A stretch of 64,000 nucleotides of DNA, taken from the NCBI GenBank assembly GCA_963576475.1, contig OY754970.1, forward strand, positions 33,916,619-33,980,618. Direction: 5' to 3'. Made by a program: the position numbers and the translations under genes. This DNA comes from Molanna angustata (lineage: Eukaryota > Arthropoda > Insecta > Trichoptera > Molannidae). This document shows, one piece after another, positions 22,613 to 38,707 of this stretch (position 1 is the first letter of the stretch; each line of letters starts with the position of its first letter). The notes under the pieces are model-generated. The model ran no database searches. It was not told where the DNA came from and saw only the letters and a list, made by a program, of their open reading frames with translations.

Positions 22613-22819
22613 TTTGTATGTATGTATGTATGAATGTATGTATGTATGTATATATGTGTGTATGTTTGTATGTATGTATGCATATATGCATGCATGCATG
22701 TATGTATACATGCATATATGCATGCATGCATGTATGTATACATGCATGAATGTATGTATGCATGCATGCATACATGTATACAGGCATGCATGCATGTATG
22801 CATGCATGCATGTATGTAT
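22613..22819 (+). repeat. Tetranucleotide microsatellite (TATG)n/(CATG)n
   Basis: About 200 bases of TATG and GCATG units with higher-order blocks (ATACATGCATATATGCATGC repeated). Its long open frames on both strands are artefacts of the repeat. Confidence 0.95.
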
Positions 22820-22849
22820 AGGTTTGCTAAATTAGTATAGGTATTGGCA

Positions 22850-23410
22850 TACAATTAGAACAACCCAGCCCTAAAAATGAACAACTGGTACAAAGAAGTA
22901 AATAAAATAAATAATGATTAAAATATTTTTTTTTATATAATAAAATAAATAATAATAAAGTGTTTATTTGTCAAAATTATTAATATGCTCTGTTTTACGT
23001 TTATAATTTTTACTTATAATTATTTATTGTATTTATGTATTACGTGTCCTACTGTTATTTATTATAGTTAATAATGTGATCTTTTTTACGTTTCAATTTT
23101 ACTGTCCATTGTTATTTTAGATTTATAACTTGTGCTATTATTTGTTATATCTTATCATTAATAATATGCTTTTTTAACTTTTCTAATTTTACTGTGAATA
23201 ATTTTGTGTTTTATAACTATGCTTTTATTTTTCATAATCAATTTTATGCTGAAATTTGCATATTATATATTTTTTCTAAATATCTAATTGTATTTATTCT
23301 CTTTAATTCTTATTTCTATCTACATATATTTTTATTGTGTACTTTTGTGTGTTTTTGGTATTAGACATATTTGAATTGTTATTCATATTTATTAAATAAA
23401 TTAACAAAAA
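22850..23410. other. No gene seen
   Basis: Extremely AT-rich, with TTATTTATT-type words; a degraded low-complexity stretch. Confidence 0.4.
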
Positions 23411-23415
23411 TCGGC

Positions 23416-23463
23416 TGGTTTACGTGAACGTTGCGCAAACACATAAAGTGATCACGTAAACCA
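23416..23463. repeat. 48-bp palindromic mini-element
   Basis: TGGTTTACGTGA and TCACGTAAACCA are perfect 12-bp inverted repeats with a 24-base spacer containing TTGCGCAA. Confidence 0.55.
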
Positions 23464-23499
23464 ACTGATGACAGGTTGTATGCTCTGTAGGTGCCTTGA

Positions 23500-24650
23500 G
23501 TTCCTGGTTCTTCTATAATATCCCAACTTCGTCTCTATTGAGATGTTAAAAAGTTTGTCAGTATAAATATCATTTGACTCCTAATTAACCTAATTAATGA
23601 ATAGTAAATAAAAAAATATTCTCAGTGTGGGAAGGAAAAATCAAGTTGATTCCTTAATAAAGACAGAAATGATCTCAATGGTTGCAAACACTCTTATAAA
23701 AAAGTACAGGATTTGTAAATAGTCGTAATATTTGTTTTAAAAATATATGGTTTCACATAAATGTTCTAATATTCTGAGTTATGAGATGTTTCTAATAAGT
23801 AATTCGTACTCATATATGATAATCTATATATTACTTTTACTATATATGTACACTCGATTATGTATATTTTTCATTTGGTTGAATTACATCATTAATTATC
23901 GGATAATCTCATTCTATTCTTCAAAATTACTCATATATTGTATGAAGTGAGAGTTCTAGAAAGAGATAGGAATGCCACTTGTACTATCTGTCTCTTTCTA
24001 CTACTTCGGCACAACATTTGAACAACATTTAGCACTCCAGTATACCTATATCTCCATGGTGTGTTCTATGGCGTCAGTGACGCGCTCTCTTGACAACCAA
24101 CGCTCGCAGTGTGAACATCTATCTTGGCATCTGACATTTCGTAGTATTTTATTTTTATTTATTTCTATCCAAAAACATAGAGCAATATAAGATACAAAAT
24201 AATTTAAAGGTAATATAAGCTTATTCATACATAGTAGACATACAAAGTAAATATAAGTTATTTCATTGCAATGAATATAATTTCATTATTTCACCATTGC
24301 TTACATAGTTAAAGCTATCCTTTTTGTTTGTATCTTTGTTACTAGCCCCCTCACTAGGCATAGCCTGTGCTAAGGTTAGCTAGTTTTATATTGTTGTCTA
24401 TTGCGTTGTTTATTTATAGATACGTTTACATATAATATAAGTAAATGTACATACATACGCTACGCATTCAAGCGTATGCATCCTTCTTTCTCTCTTTCCA
24501 AACACAATATTTCATTATGAGTCATTAACACACAACAAAATTGTAAAAATAAAATAATTGTTGAAAAAATTGATTGATTTCGAGACAAAAAAAAACAACA
24601 AAAGTATTTATTTTTCACTTTTTTCAATTGTCTATTCTGTAATAGTGCAT
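23500..24650. other. No gene seen
   Basis: AT-rich intergenic DNA. Around 24060-24130 is a GC-richer patch (GCGTCAGTGACGCGC) without protein similarity. Confidence 0.35.
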
Positions 24651-24654
24651 TTAC

Positions 24655-25040
24655 ATTTTATTTGGTAGAATTATTTCCTTCAGGATTTTTTCATCTATTT
24701 CATAAACCCATCTTAGTGATAGTTTTTTAAATTCTTTTGCATTTTTAATGGTTTTAATATTTGTTGGTAAACTATTGAAGAGTTTTGTTGAAAAGTATCG
24801 TACGCTACGTTGTCCAAAAGTTGTTTTAATGTATGGTATATTTAAGGTATTTGTTGTACTTAACCTAGTGTGTTTATATTGTTGTGAGCTAGTATATTGG
24901 TCTTCTCTTTTTAGCTTGTATGGCCCGAGATATCAGTTGGCCCTTAAATCGTTGGATTTAGTAATCCAAGTTAAAAGTTTAGGGAAGATTAAATTTCGTT
25001 CGCGTATTTCAGTGCAAAATGAAATGTCAGTTACGTAATC
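24655..25040 (-). pseudogene. LINE ORF2 C-terminus (CR1/Jockey-like)
   Basis: The minus strand encodes LNIPYIKTTFGQRSVRYF, TKLFNSLPTNIKTIKNAKEF and KKLSLRWVYEIDEKILKE, the usual end of a CR1/Jockey-type ORF2. It is probably the downstream part of the same copy as 25836-26407, with other DNA between them. Confidence 0.65.
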
Positions 25041-25835
25041 TTCAACTATAGATATATTTTACGTTTTCTATGGTTCTTGTCTATAACGCATCTGTCAAAT
25101 TGTAATAACCTTAAATGATACGTGACGCGAAGCTGTGACTAAATATTATTTTATTATTATAACAACACATTATTTTATTTGTTTCATTACACAGCATGTT
25201 ACTTTTTCAATTTTTTATACCAATCGATGTTTTTTTTAATTAAAATCAAACATTGTAGTGAAAAAATGTCATTGAATATGTACTACGTACGTAGTAGTTC
25301 AATGCAAAATGTATGTACATTTTACAGGTGGATATGGAACTAAGTGATAATGGTAAAATAGTGTCTTATGTAGAAAATTTAAGAATACACATTATATATA
25401 TAGAAACAGGATGGATCAATTTAAAAAGTGGGATGAAAAAACATCGCAAAAATAAAGTTGCGTGCCTGACGTTTCATTATGGCTGACAGTTTATTTCGTT
25501 TGTTGTCAGGCAATACATCGTAATTATGTAAAAAATAAAATAAATATTAAATACATGAACCACTTCTATATCAAGTCTTTTATTTTAACAACAAAAATAA
25601 ATCATGATTATAATCATTATGCATAGTTATTTGTAGTATAAAATGAAATGAAACATTAAAGCGTGCGGCGATTAGTACGCCATCTGGCGAAAAAGACCAG
25701 AAACAATACTTAACTCAAGATTAAGACACGCGATCCGCCAGAAACGTTGAGTTAAATATTTGTCGTTTAGTGACGTATTTAAGGAAAGATTAGGTACTGA
25801 AATACGCAATATTTTTGTTAAACTTGAGTTAAACT
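25041..25835. other. Sequence separating two parts of a LINE
   Basis: This block lies between two minus-strand ORF2 pieces that look collinear, so it may be a later insertion. It contains the perfect palindrome TACTACGTACGTAGTA at 25281-25296. No clear ends or target duplication were found and no gene is seen. Confidence 0.4.
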
Positions 25836-26407
25836 CCTAAGGGCCGACTGAAATACTGGGCCTATAATAGCAGATTTTTTGCATATATTTTTGTAATAAA
25901 TTGTTGGAACTTTGAATTTAGTGAAAATCTCTTCAGTATTCATTCGAATAGGTACCTTAAGTATCACTTTTATGATAGCTTTTTGGGCTATATCTATTTT
26001 CTTTATTATTGTTGGCGTTGCACTTCCCCATCCAATAATTCCATATTCCATTATTGAATGACAAAGAGCATAGTATATATTTTTCAAATGTTTTAGGTCA
26101 ATAACATTTCTGATTGATTTAAAGAAGTATATTAATCTGTTCATTTTAGTTGTCATGCAGTCAATGTGGCAGTCCCATCTCAAGTTTTCATCAAATATAA
26201 CTCCTAGATATTTCATGCTCTCTGTTCGTTCAATGATCGGGCAGTTACATGTTGGTTGATCACTTAAGTTTTCGGTACAGTAATCATGAATTCTTAGTTT
26301 ATGTTCGTCACTAGGTTTATTTCGGGAGGTTATGCTGTATGCCATATATTTTATTTTATTAGTATTTAGTGCCAGAGAGTTCCTGTCAAGCCAATTTTTT
26401 ACATGGG
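25836..26407 (-). pseudogene. LINE reverse-transcriptase fragment (CR1/Jockey-like)
   Basis: The minus strand has an open frame with RVLTHVKNWLDRNSLALNTN, KYLGVIFDENLRWDCHI, LKHLKNIYYALCHSIMEYGI and GWGSATPTIIKKIDIAQKAI. This is the thumb and connection region after the YADD motif in non-LTR reverse transcriptases. The palm and endonuclease are missing. The frame continues at its N-terminal side into unrelated GC-rich DNA, so the first ~65 codons are not LINE. Confidence 0.75.
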
Positions 26408-26960
26408 TAAGAACGCGGCGGCTCGCAGATTGGACCACGAGGGGCAATCCGTGTCGTCTGGGGCGTCGGTTCGCCTCCGGTGAGGCCCCAGCTGGTATGC
26501 CACCTCTGTGCGCCGTCATAGCGTGCCGTGGGGCACAGAGCCAGCCATGGGTGATGGTCTGGAGGAGGAGATCAGGAGGAGAAGAAGAAACCACGCCGGA
26601 CACGAGGAAGACCTGCTAGCCTGACGCAGAGGCTGGGCCCCGCCGAACTACAGTCACCACGTGGAAGACAGTGACATGCCTGGAGGAAGGATGTCGCTGT
26701 ACCCTGGGGCGGTATATTCTGGTCGGCGTCTTTTCGTGTGTTCGCGTGTGTTTGACAGTTCGTTTCGGTAGATGCCACGTGTTTCTGTTTTATTTGTTGT
26801 CTGTTGTTTTTATTTAATTATTTTTTTTTGCCATGGACCATTTGTGAACATTATAAATAAAAAAGCGCCGTACTAAAACAATTTTCATAGTGTCACCATC
26901 ATTTCTCTCATTTTCTTCCCCACACCTTGGCTTGATGTTTCCTCGTGGTAGACGAGAAGT
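26408..26960. other. GC-rich unclassified repeat-like block
   Basis: Composition is far more GC-rich than its flanks, with GGCGGCTCGCAG, CCTCCGGTGAGGCCCCAGCTG and GAGGAGGAGATCAGGAGGAG. It then passes into a T-rich part with ATAAATAAAAAAG near 26855, like a retroelement 3' untranslated region on the + strand. Open frames are present on both strands but none resembles a known protein. It abuts the LINE fragment at 26407. Element type unknown. Confidence 0.35.
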
Positions 26961-27237
26961 CTCATCACATGGTTCACTTTTTGCACAGAGTACTACATCT
27001 AGGTATATTATAATAAAAATCTATGATTATAATAAAAATCTATGTGAAATATAATGCTATCATAGATATTAATCATTTTTGTTTTTGGTACATAAAATAT
27101 TGTTTGTAATGTTGGTGCTCATGGGTGTGTTACCATCAAAATAAGGCACTTTATTTTTGACATTTTATGTGATTGACAAATAATTTTTGGTTATAATTTA
27201 TCATCTTGAATATTTTTAATTCTAGAAAGGAATTATA

Positions 27238-31774
<4,537 letters not shown>

Positions 31775-31836
31775 TACACAAAATAACATTATTACTTAAA
31801 ATAATAATTTTACCGAAAGACAATCAAGTTTTTGTT

Positions 31837-31842
31837 AATAAA
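31837..31842 (+). other. Polyadenylation signal candidate of METTL1
   Basis: AATAAA 63 bases after the stop codon, the nearest consensus hexamer. Confidence 0.55.
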
Positions 31843-32330
31843 TATTTTTATATGATTTCTGTATCTTTTATTACAATTTAATTGTATGGTATTCTTCAAT
31901 TTAACAGAGAAAACCACTAGAATACCATAGTATTGTGTTTTTCCTTTTGAGATAGTTGAATGATATATGTCGAAGTTTGCCCAAAAATTAAATATTAATG
32001 CTTCAAAATCCATTTGTTTTGACTATACTGGATTATTCTAATAATATATGTAATGCTGTTTCATCCATATAACAGCATGATAGATTTTAAATGGTGTAAC
32101 GAAGCTGTAGGTTATTTGATTTTTTAAATTTCATATAGCTTCTCGGCAACTTACAACTACTATGTAAATTATTAATTTAACATTAATCAAATAAAGAGTT
32201 GTCATATTTCCGAGACTTGTTAAGTTAATAATCTCTCAAATTCATACTGAAAACATTAAAAGCTGTTTCCACCGTAAATTGTACCTAGGACTTATGCAGT
32301 TCATAAAAGATTTTGATTTCATAGAATTTT
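31843..32330. other. No gene seen
   Basis: AT-rich sequence downstream of METTL1 without recognised features. Confidence 0.4.
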
Positions 32331-32333
32331 GAA

Positions 32334-32680
32334 TTCAAAAAACACCAAATTAGAGGTTTCACAGCATATATTTTCTATATACAGATTTACTCAGAATTCT
32401 AAGTAGAACATTTAGTGTGTCCATAATTTACAGAGCCCAAAATTTCATAATATACAGATAGTTATAGGTCTATAAAACTTTCATACTCAGATTTTTGAAT
32501 TTTTGTTTCAGTCAGGGGTTATTAACTTTTGAATTTTTACTTTATTATTTCCTATATCTCAAAAACCATAAAAGCTAGAACGCTGAAAATTGGTTTATAG
32601 ACAAAAAAAATTCTCAAATTTGTTTTTTTTAAAAAAAATCCAGGAGTTTCTCAAACATTTTTTACTAAGAAAAACAATAT
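32334..32680 (+). mobile_element. Helitron-like element fragment H3
   Basis: Internal part of the family from AAAACACCAAATTAGAGG through TTACTCAGAATTCTAAG, GTTTCAGTCAGGGGTTAT and CTAGAACGCTGAAAATTGG to TTTTTTACTAAGAAAAA. Both termini and the GT microsatellite are missing. Confidence 0.75.
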
Positions 32681-32819
32681 TTGTGCCAAAGACGTCGATC
32701 AAATTGTATACACATTCAAAAGTGCTCTAAACTGTGTGCAGCCCAACGTGTCGACTGCAAAATTTTTCACCTATGAGAACAATAGTACAACTCTAGTGAG
32801 TGTGAAAAAAAATAATTTT

Positions 32820-34045
32820 GTGGGGGATTACAGTATAACTATATTTTTTCTATGAACTTGTGTAGCAGTTTATAAATTTCTCTTGATCTTAATGATTGAA
32901 GATAATATATCGATAATGGGAATTGGAATTTTTCCTTCATCGAGCATCGGACATCATCCATTGCTCGATAAATGTCATATGTGTCTCTTACTGGAAAAGA
33001 AAAGAAAACATGGATCTCACACTCCTTGTCCAGGCCGCATTCGCAGTAAGGTGAGGGGGGAAAGTCCAATCTTGAATAGTCTGTCCAATCTGCAATGGCC
33101 AAATCGGTGACGAGATATATTAAAAAATTAGGTCTTTTGGGAGATTATTTGAATAATACCAAATATAGTTGAGAAGGTATCGTATTTTGAATGCCAAAGT
33201 AGTATGATACCTTGGAAATTAAACTGATTTGCCGCTGTGCTTGCCATTTAGTACTAATGTAGGAAGAGATCGAGTTGAGAAGATTAGTCTCTGGATAAAT
33301 AAAACTCTCAGGAAGCTTACCAGATATTGTAGCTTGTTTCGCGAGATCGTCTGCTGTTTCATTACCAGTGATACCACAATGGGAGGGTATCCATGCTATC
33401 ACTATATCAATGTTTTTAAGATGAAGGTCATACAAAATGGATTTTATATTGGCAATGATTTGATTACCGCTATTAGAAAATGAAGCGATTGCAAGGCAAG
33501 TTACTAGAGAGAGGGAATCTGAAAGATTTATAGCTTTTTCTAATTTAAAATTTTTAATAGATATTAATGCCTGTTTTGGGGCGAAGCACTCCGCAGTGAA
33601 CACAGAATTTATATTGTTCCTTCAGTAATTTATATTGTTCCTTCACATTTAAGTCTTGTATGTTTGCTCTGGTTCCAGATGAATCCTCACCTCTCTTTGA
33701 AAATGTTCCCTTCTCAACCCTAATGGTGGTTCCACCACTTCCACTTGTAATGCATTGATAGGAGTTGATAAGATTGCACCGATAATGATTCTTAGGCACT
33801 TGGAATGAACTTTATCTAGTTTTAATTCCTGGCTTTTAATTTGGAAGTGGATCAAAAAGAAATGATACATAATCCATATGGCTTCTTACCAGTGCATTAT
33901 AGATATTCTTTAATGTTGTAGGGTGTGATCCCCAGGATACACCGCAGACGTCTAACAAAACGTTTATATTCTTTTCCCATTTAGATGTCATAAAATTAAT
34001 ATGATTTGTCCATAACAGTTTCCTAAAGATTAATAAATTTGAAAG
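32820..34045 (-). pseudogene. Old I-clade-like LINE ORF2 fragment (RT thumb plus RNase H)
   Basis: Reading the minus strand from 34045 down: LLDVCGVSWGSHPTTLKNIY, HSKCLRIIIGAILSTPINAL, VVEPPLGLRREHF, then FTAECFAPKQALI, LSDSLSLV, IAWIPSHCGITGNETADDLA (RNase H) and YCECGLDKECEIHVFFSFPV (zinc knuckle). The order matches the intact element at 39021-44783, including NALQ-E-V/A-PPL-LRR and AWIPSHCGI-GNE-AD. Several frameshifts separate the pieces. It is an older relative of the intact copy, in the opposite orientation. Confidence 0.8.
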
Positions 34046-34335
34046 GAAAGTGTTGAGAAAAAGCTTCGGGCCTGTCTGTGACAATAGAACATGGAGGATA
34101 AGGTATAACCATGAGCTGGATAGGTACAATGAGCCCAACATTGTAAAGTACATAAAAACTTATTGCCTCAGATAGTTAGAACATGTCCAGAGCATAGTGA
34201 GAAGTGATGGTGTAGGAAGGGACTTGATATCAATCAGTGTTACTTATCAGAAGGTAAGAGTAGATGGACTGGGTCGAATGCGGAAAGTTCTTGAGGAGGC
34301 CAATGACTGGCTGTAGCGCCATTGGTGATGATGAC
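34046..34335 (+). pseudogene. RTE-like LINE 3' fragment
   Basis: KSFGPVCDNRTWRIRYNHEL, DRYNEPNIVKYIKTYCLR, EHVQSIVRSD and GRMRKVLEEANDWL, ending in TGATGATGA, typical of RTE tails. Disrupted by stops. Confidence 0.65.
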
Positions 34336-34589
34336 ACGATAAATATATTTTACACTGTTGGCCTTTATTGTCATTAGACAATTTCTTGAAACCGAACACA
34401 ATTGATTGAAAGATGTGCAAAGAAGCAAAAAAAAAAAACGGAGGAAATTATGGATGTAGAAGAGGGGATGGGTTTGCCAGACCAAGAATGTTTGACATAT
34501 GAATAAATGTTCTGTCTACCCATTAAGGATACATCATTTTGATGCATCATTTTTATCATTTTTATGCATGGCAAATTTTTACAGAATTA

Positions 34590-35602
34590 TCAAACTGTCG
34601 ATTTGTTGTAGAGAATTTATTTCTTTTAACATATTAACAAAGTATCAAGCCAAGATACGCAAGATTTGTATGGTCAGGTCTATATATTTTCATGGTTTTT
34701 TCAACGTTTAAGTCAAAAATACCAACTTAGAAGCTTCGCAGCATATATGTCCCATAAATGGATTTACCCAGAATTCGGAGTAGAACATTAGGTGTCTCTC
34801 TCTCTCTGTTGTGTGTGTCCCTTATAACTTTTGATCCGCTTGATTCACAGAGCCTTAAACCTCAGAAAGTATAGAAAAAAAACTTCTAAAAAAAAAAACT
34901 TCTACACTCGAATTTTAAATTTTCGCTTTATTTTTCTATATATCTCAAAAACTATAAAATCTAGAACGAAAAAAATTGGTATACAAATCTCAAATTTGTC
35001 TATATTTCCCTTATTTAAAAAAATCGAAAAAAACCCCAACTAGATACTTAATTTAATTTTCTATAACAAATATTCACATTATAGTTGTAATATTCAAACT
35101 ATTACTACCAATTTTTATAAAAATTGATTTTAAACATAGGCACTACACTATATTTATGGAGAATCAATAGTTTGATACTTAATCTCCAAACATACCTACA
35201 TACATACCACCGTGCAGTTTTCATATTCTGGGTAACAAAAAAGCATTGACTTCCATACTATCCTATCCTTACATACATACCTACTTACATGTTTTGTATA
35301 GAACACAAATTACCTTATAATACTTCAATATAGGTCGATGGCAGAGCGGTTAGCGAGCTGAGTTAGGAACCCAGTGGTCGCGAGTTCGAACCCTGCCTCG
35401 ACTGATTTCGTTCACCTATAGCACAAGCATTTATGCTTATTTAAAGGAACGTAGGAAGATGTATATGTACTTGTTTAACAAGGACATATTCATTTTTTAT
35501 CTATAAATAAATAAATAATTTGAATTTATGGGTTTATATTTTGGTACGTATTTTTATACTATCGCTATCGACAGTTGGATCTCATGTGTTACATGCAACT
35601 AG
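34590..35602 (+). mobile_element. Helitron-like copy H4, with a SINE inside
   Basis: It starts TCAAACTGTCGATTTG and ends in ATCGACAGTTGGA, the CATGT-GTT-ACATG hairpin and CAACTAG. The GT microsatellite is replaced by a short CT/GT run near 34795. A family-1 SINE (35332-35515) interrupts the 3' third. The 3' end touches the inverted copy H5, forming a perfect palindrome. Confidence 0.85.
35332..35515 (+). mobile_element. tRNA-derived SINE (family 1) inserted in H4
   Basis: GGTCGATGGCAGAGCGGTTAG (A-box region), GGAACCCAGTGGTCGCG, GAGTTCGAACCCTGCCTCG (good B box) and GATTTCGTTCACCTATAGCAC, ending in ATAAATAAATAAAT. The best + strand copy of this family in the window. Confidence 0.8.
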
Positions 35603-36649
35603 TTGCATGTAACACATGAGATCCAACTGTCGATAGCGATAGTATGTATAGTTGAAGAATATGTACCAAACTATAAACCCATAAATACAAATTATTTATT
35701 ATTTTATGATATTTAGTTTTCTATACAACACATGTACCTAGGTAGTCAAGATAGGATAGTATGGAGGTCAGTCTTTTTTTCCTACCCGGAATATGAAAAC
35801 AGCATGATGGTATATGTATATTGTATGTTTAAAGATGAAGTATCAAACTATTAAGTCTTCTTTGATATTGTGTATAGGTGACTATCATACAAATTGTATG
35901 AAGCGATGTCGTCACTAAATTCAATTTTTATAAAAATTGTTAAAAAAAATTTGAGATGTACTGCTACAATGTTTATATTTTTTATATAAAATTAAAATAT
36001 CTAGTTGGGGTGTTTCGGCTTTTTTCGATATTTTAATAAAAAATGGAAATATAGGCAGTTAAACTCATAAATTTATCATAAAAAAAATACTTTTCTTAAT
36101 AAAAAATGTTTGAGAAACACTGGAATTTTTTTGAAAAAACTAATTTGAGATTTTGTATTTGTCTATGTTTATACCAATTTTCAGTGTTCTAGCTTTTATG
36201 GTTTCTGAGATATAGGGAAAAATAAAATAAAAATTCAAAAGTTGATAACCCCTGACTGAAACAAAAATTCAAAATTCCGAGTATAAAAGTTTTGTAGGCC
36301 TGTAACTGTTTATATATTCTGAAATTTTAGGCTCTGTAAATTGAGCGGATCAAAAGTTATAAGGGGGGGACGGACACACACACAGACACACACACAGACA
36401 CACACACACACACAGACACACAAACAGACACACACACACAGACACACGAAATGTCCTACTCCGAATTCTGAGTAAATCCGTGTATGGAACATATATGCTG
36501 CGAAGCCTCTAAGTTGGTGTTTTTTGACTTCAAAGTTGGAAAAACCGTGAAAAAAGTAGACCTCTCCATACAATTCTCGCGTATTCTGGCTTGATACATT
36601 GTCGATATGTTAAGAGAACAAAGTTCTCCTGAACAAATCGACAGTTGGA
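35599..36649 (-). mobile_element. Helitron-like full-length copy H5
   Basis: Complete minus-strand copy from CTAGTTGCATGTAACAC to GAACAAATCGACAGTTGGA. The AC microsatellite is at 36373-36446. It shares the palindromic CTAG (35599-35602) with H4 and is highly similar to H2. Confidence 0.85.
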
Positions 36650-36659
36650 CTAGTAAACG

Positions 36660-37260
36660 AGTTGCATGTAACACATGAGATCCAACTGTCGATAGCGATA
36701 GTATGTATAGTTGAAGAATATGTACCAAACTATAAACCCATAGATACAAATTATTGAATATTTTCAGATATTTTGTTTTCTATACAACATATGTAGGTAT
36801 GTATGTCAAGATAGGATAGTATGGAGGAAGATCCTTTTTCCTACCCAGAATATGCAAATAGCATGATGGTATGTATGTATGTTTGGAGATGAAGTATCAA
36901 ACTATTAAGTCTTCTTACATATTGTGTATAGGCGACTGCCATACAAAATGTATGAAGCGATGTCGTCACTAAATTCAATTTTTAAAAAAATTGTTAAAAA
37001 AAAATTGAGATCTTCTACTACAATGTTAATATTTTTTATAGGTAATTAAATTATCTAGTTGGGGTGTTTCGGCTTTTTTCGATAATGGTAAAAGTTATGG
37101 AAATATAGGCAGTTAAACTCATAAATTTATCAAAAAAAAAATATTTTTCTTAATAAAAAATGTTTGAGAAACCCTGTAATTTTTTTGAAAAAACTAATTT
37201 GAGATTTTGTATAGACCCTGTTAAGAGAATAAAATTCTATTGAACAAATTGACAGTTGGA
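36660..37260 (-). mobile_element. Helitron-like copy H6 with internal deletion
   Basis: It starts at AGTTGCATGTAACAC, lacking the CT of CTAG. It is collinear to TTTGAGATTTTGTAT at about 37212, then jumps directly to a diverged 5' terminus (GTTAAGAGAATAAAATTC...TTGACAGTTGGA). About 400 bases, including the microsatellite, are absent. It lies 10 bases from H5 in direct orientation. Confidence 0.8.
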
Positions 37261-37274
37261 TAAGTGTGTAGCTA

Positions 37275-37677
37275 TTAAATTAAAAAGTTCATAACCCCTG
37301 ACTGAAACAAAAATTCAAAATTTTGAGTAAAAAAGTTTTGTAGGCCTATAACTGTGTATATATTCTGAAATTTTGGGCTCTGTAAATTGAGCGGATCAAA
37401 ATTTATAAGGGGGGGACGGACACACACACACACACACACACACAGACACACACACAGACACACACACAGACACACGAAATGTTCTACTCCGAATTCTGAG
37501 TAAATCCGTCTATGGAACATATATGCTGCGAAGCCTCTAAGTTGGTGTTTTTTGACTTCAAAGTTGGAAAAGCCGTGAAAAAAGTAGACCTCTCCATACA
37601 ATTCTCGCGTATTCTGGCTTGAAACATTGTCGATATGTTAAGAGAACAAAGTTCTCCTGAACAAATCGACAGTTGGA
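37275..37677 (-). mobile_element. Helitron-like copy H7, 5' half only
   Basis: It runs from AAAGTTCATAACCCCTGAC through the AC microsatellite (37422-37474) to CAAATCGACAGTTGGA. The 3' half of the element is missing. It could be the segment missing from H6, displaced by a second 5' end. Confidence 0.8.
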
Positions 37678-37695
37678 ATACTCAAACGTGGTTTA

Positions 37696-38707
37696 TCCAA
37701 CTGTCGATTTGTTCAGGAGAACTTTGTTCTCTTAACATATCGACAATGTATCAAGCCAGAATACGCGAGAATTGTATGGAGAGGTCTACTTTTTTCACGG
37801 CTTTTCCAACTTTGAAGTCAAAAAACACCAACTTAGAGGCTTCGCAGCATATATGTTCCATACACGGATTTACTCAGAATTCGGAGTAGAACATTTCGTG
37901 TGTCTGTGTGTGTGTCTGTGTGTGTGTATGTCTGTGTGTGTGTGTGTCCGTCCCCCCCTTATAACTTTTGATCCGCTCAATTTACAGAGCCCAATATTTA
38001 AGAATGTATAGACAGTTATAGGCCTACAAAACTTTGATACTCAGAATTTTGAATTTTTGTTTCAGTCAGGGGTTATCAACTTTTGAATTTTTAATTTATT
38101 TTTCCATATATCTCAGAAACCATAAAAGCTAAAACACTGAAAATTGGTATAAGCATAGAAAAATACAAAATCTCAAACTAGTTTATTCAAAAAAATTCCA
38201 GAGTTTCTCAAACATTTTTTATTAAGAAAAATATTTTTTTTATGATAAATTTATGAGTTAAACTGCCTATATTTTCATTTTTTTTTAAAAATATCGAAAA
38301 AAGCCGAAACACCCCAACTAGATAATTTAATTTTCTATAAAAAATATCATGATGGTATTAGCACATCTCAAACTTTTTTAAACAATTTTTATAAAAATTG
38401 AATGTAGTGACGACATTGCTTCATATGTACAATTTGTAGGGCAGTCGCCTATACACAATATGTAAGAAGACTTAATAGTTTGATAGGTACTTTATCTCCA
38501 AACATACATACAGAACCATCATGCTGTTTTCATATTTCGGGTAGGAAAACAGGACTGACCTCCATACTGTCCTATCTTGACCTCCATACATTCCTATGTT
38601 AAAATTTTCAATAATTTGGATTTATGGGTTTATAGTTTGATTCTTATTCTTCAACTATACATACTATCGCTATCGACAGTTGGATCTCACGTGTTACATG
38701 CAACTAG
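37696..38707 (+). mobile_element. Helitron-like full-length copy H8
   Basis: Complete + strand copy: TCCAACTGTCGATTTG after an A, GT microsatellite 37898-37948, and ATCGACAGTTGGA plus CAACTAG before a T. It faces H7 head to head across 18 bases. Confidence 0.85.

Noticed and set aside
22534..22854. Overlapping frames rich in Met, His, Cys and Tyr
   Set aside because: All derive from the TATG/CATG tetranucleotide repeat.
26332..26778. Possible GC-rich protein-coding exon
   Set aside because: Open frames occur on both strands of a GC-rich block with Arg/Gly/Pro bias and no domain; this is expected by composition.
36310..36573. MYGEVYFFHGFSNFEVKK frame as a conserved small gene
   Set aside because: It lies inside a repeated non-autonomous element, has no known domain and ends in microsatellite-coded residues. 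Repeat identity explains its conservation.
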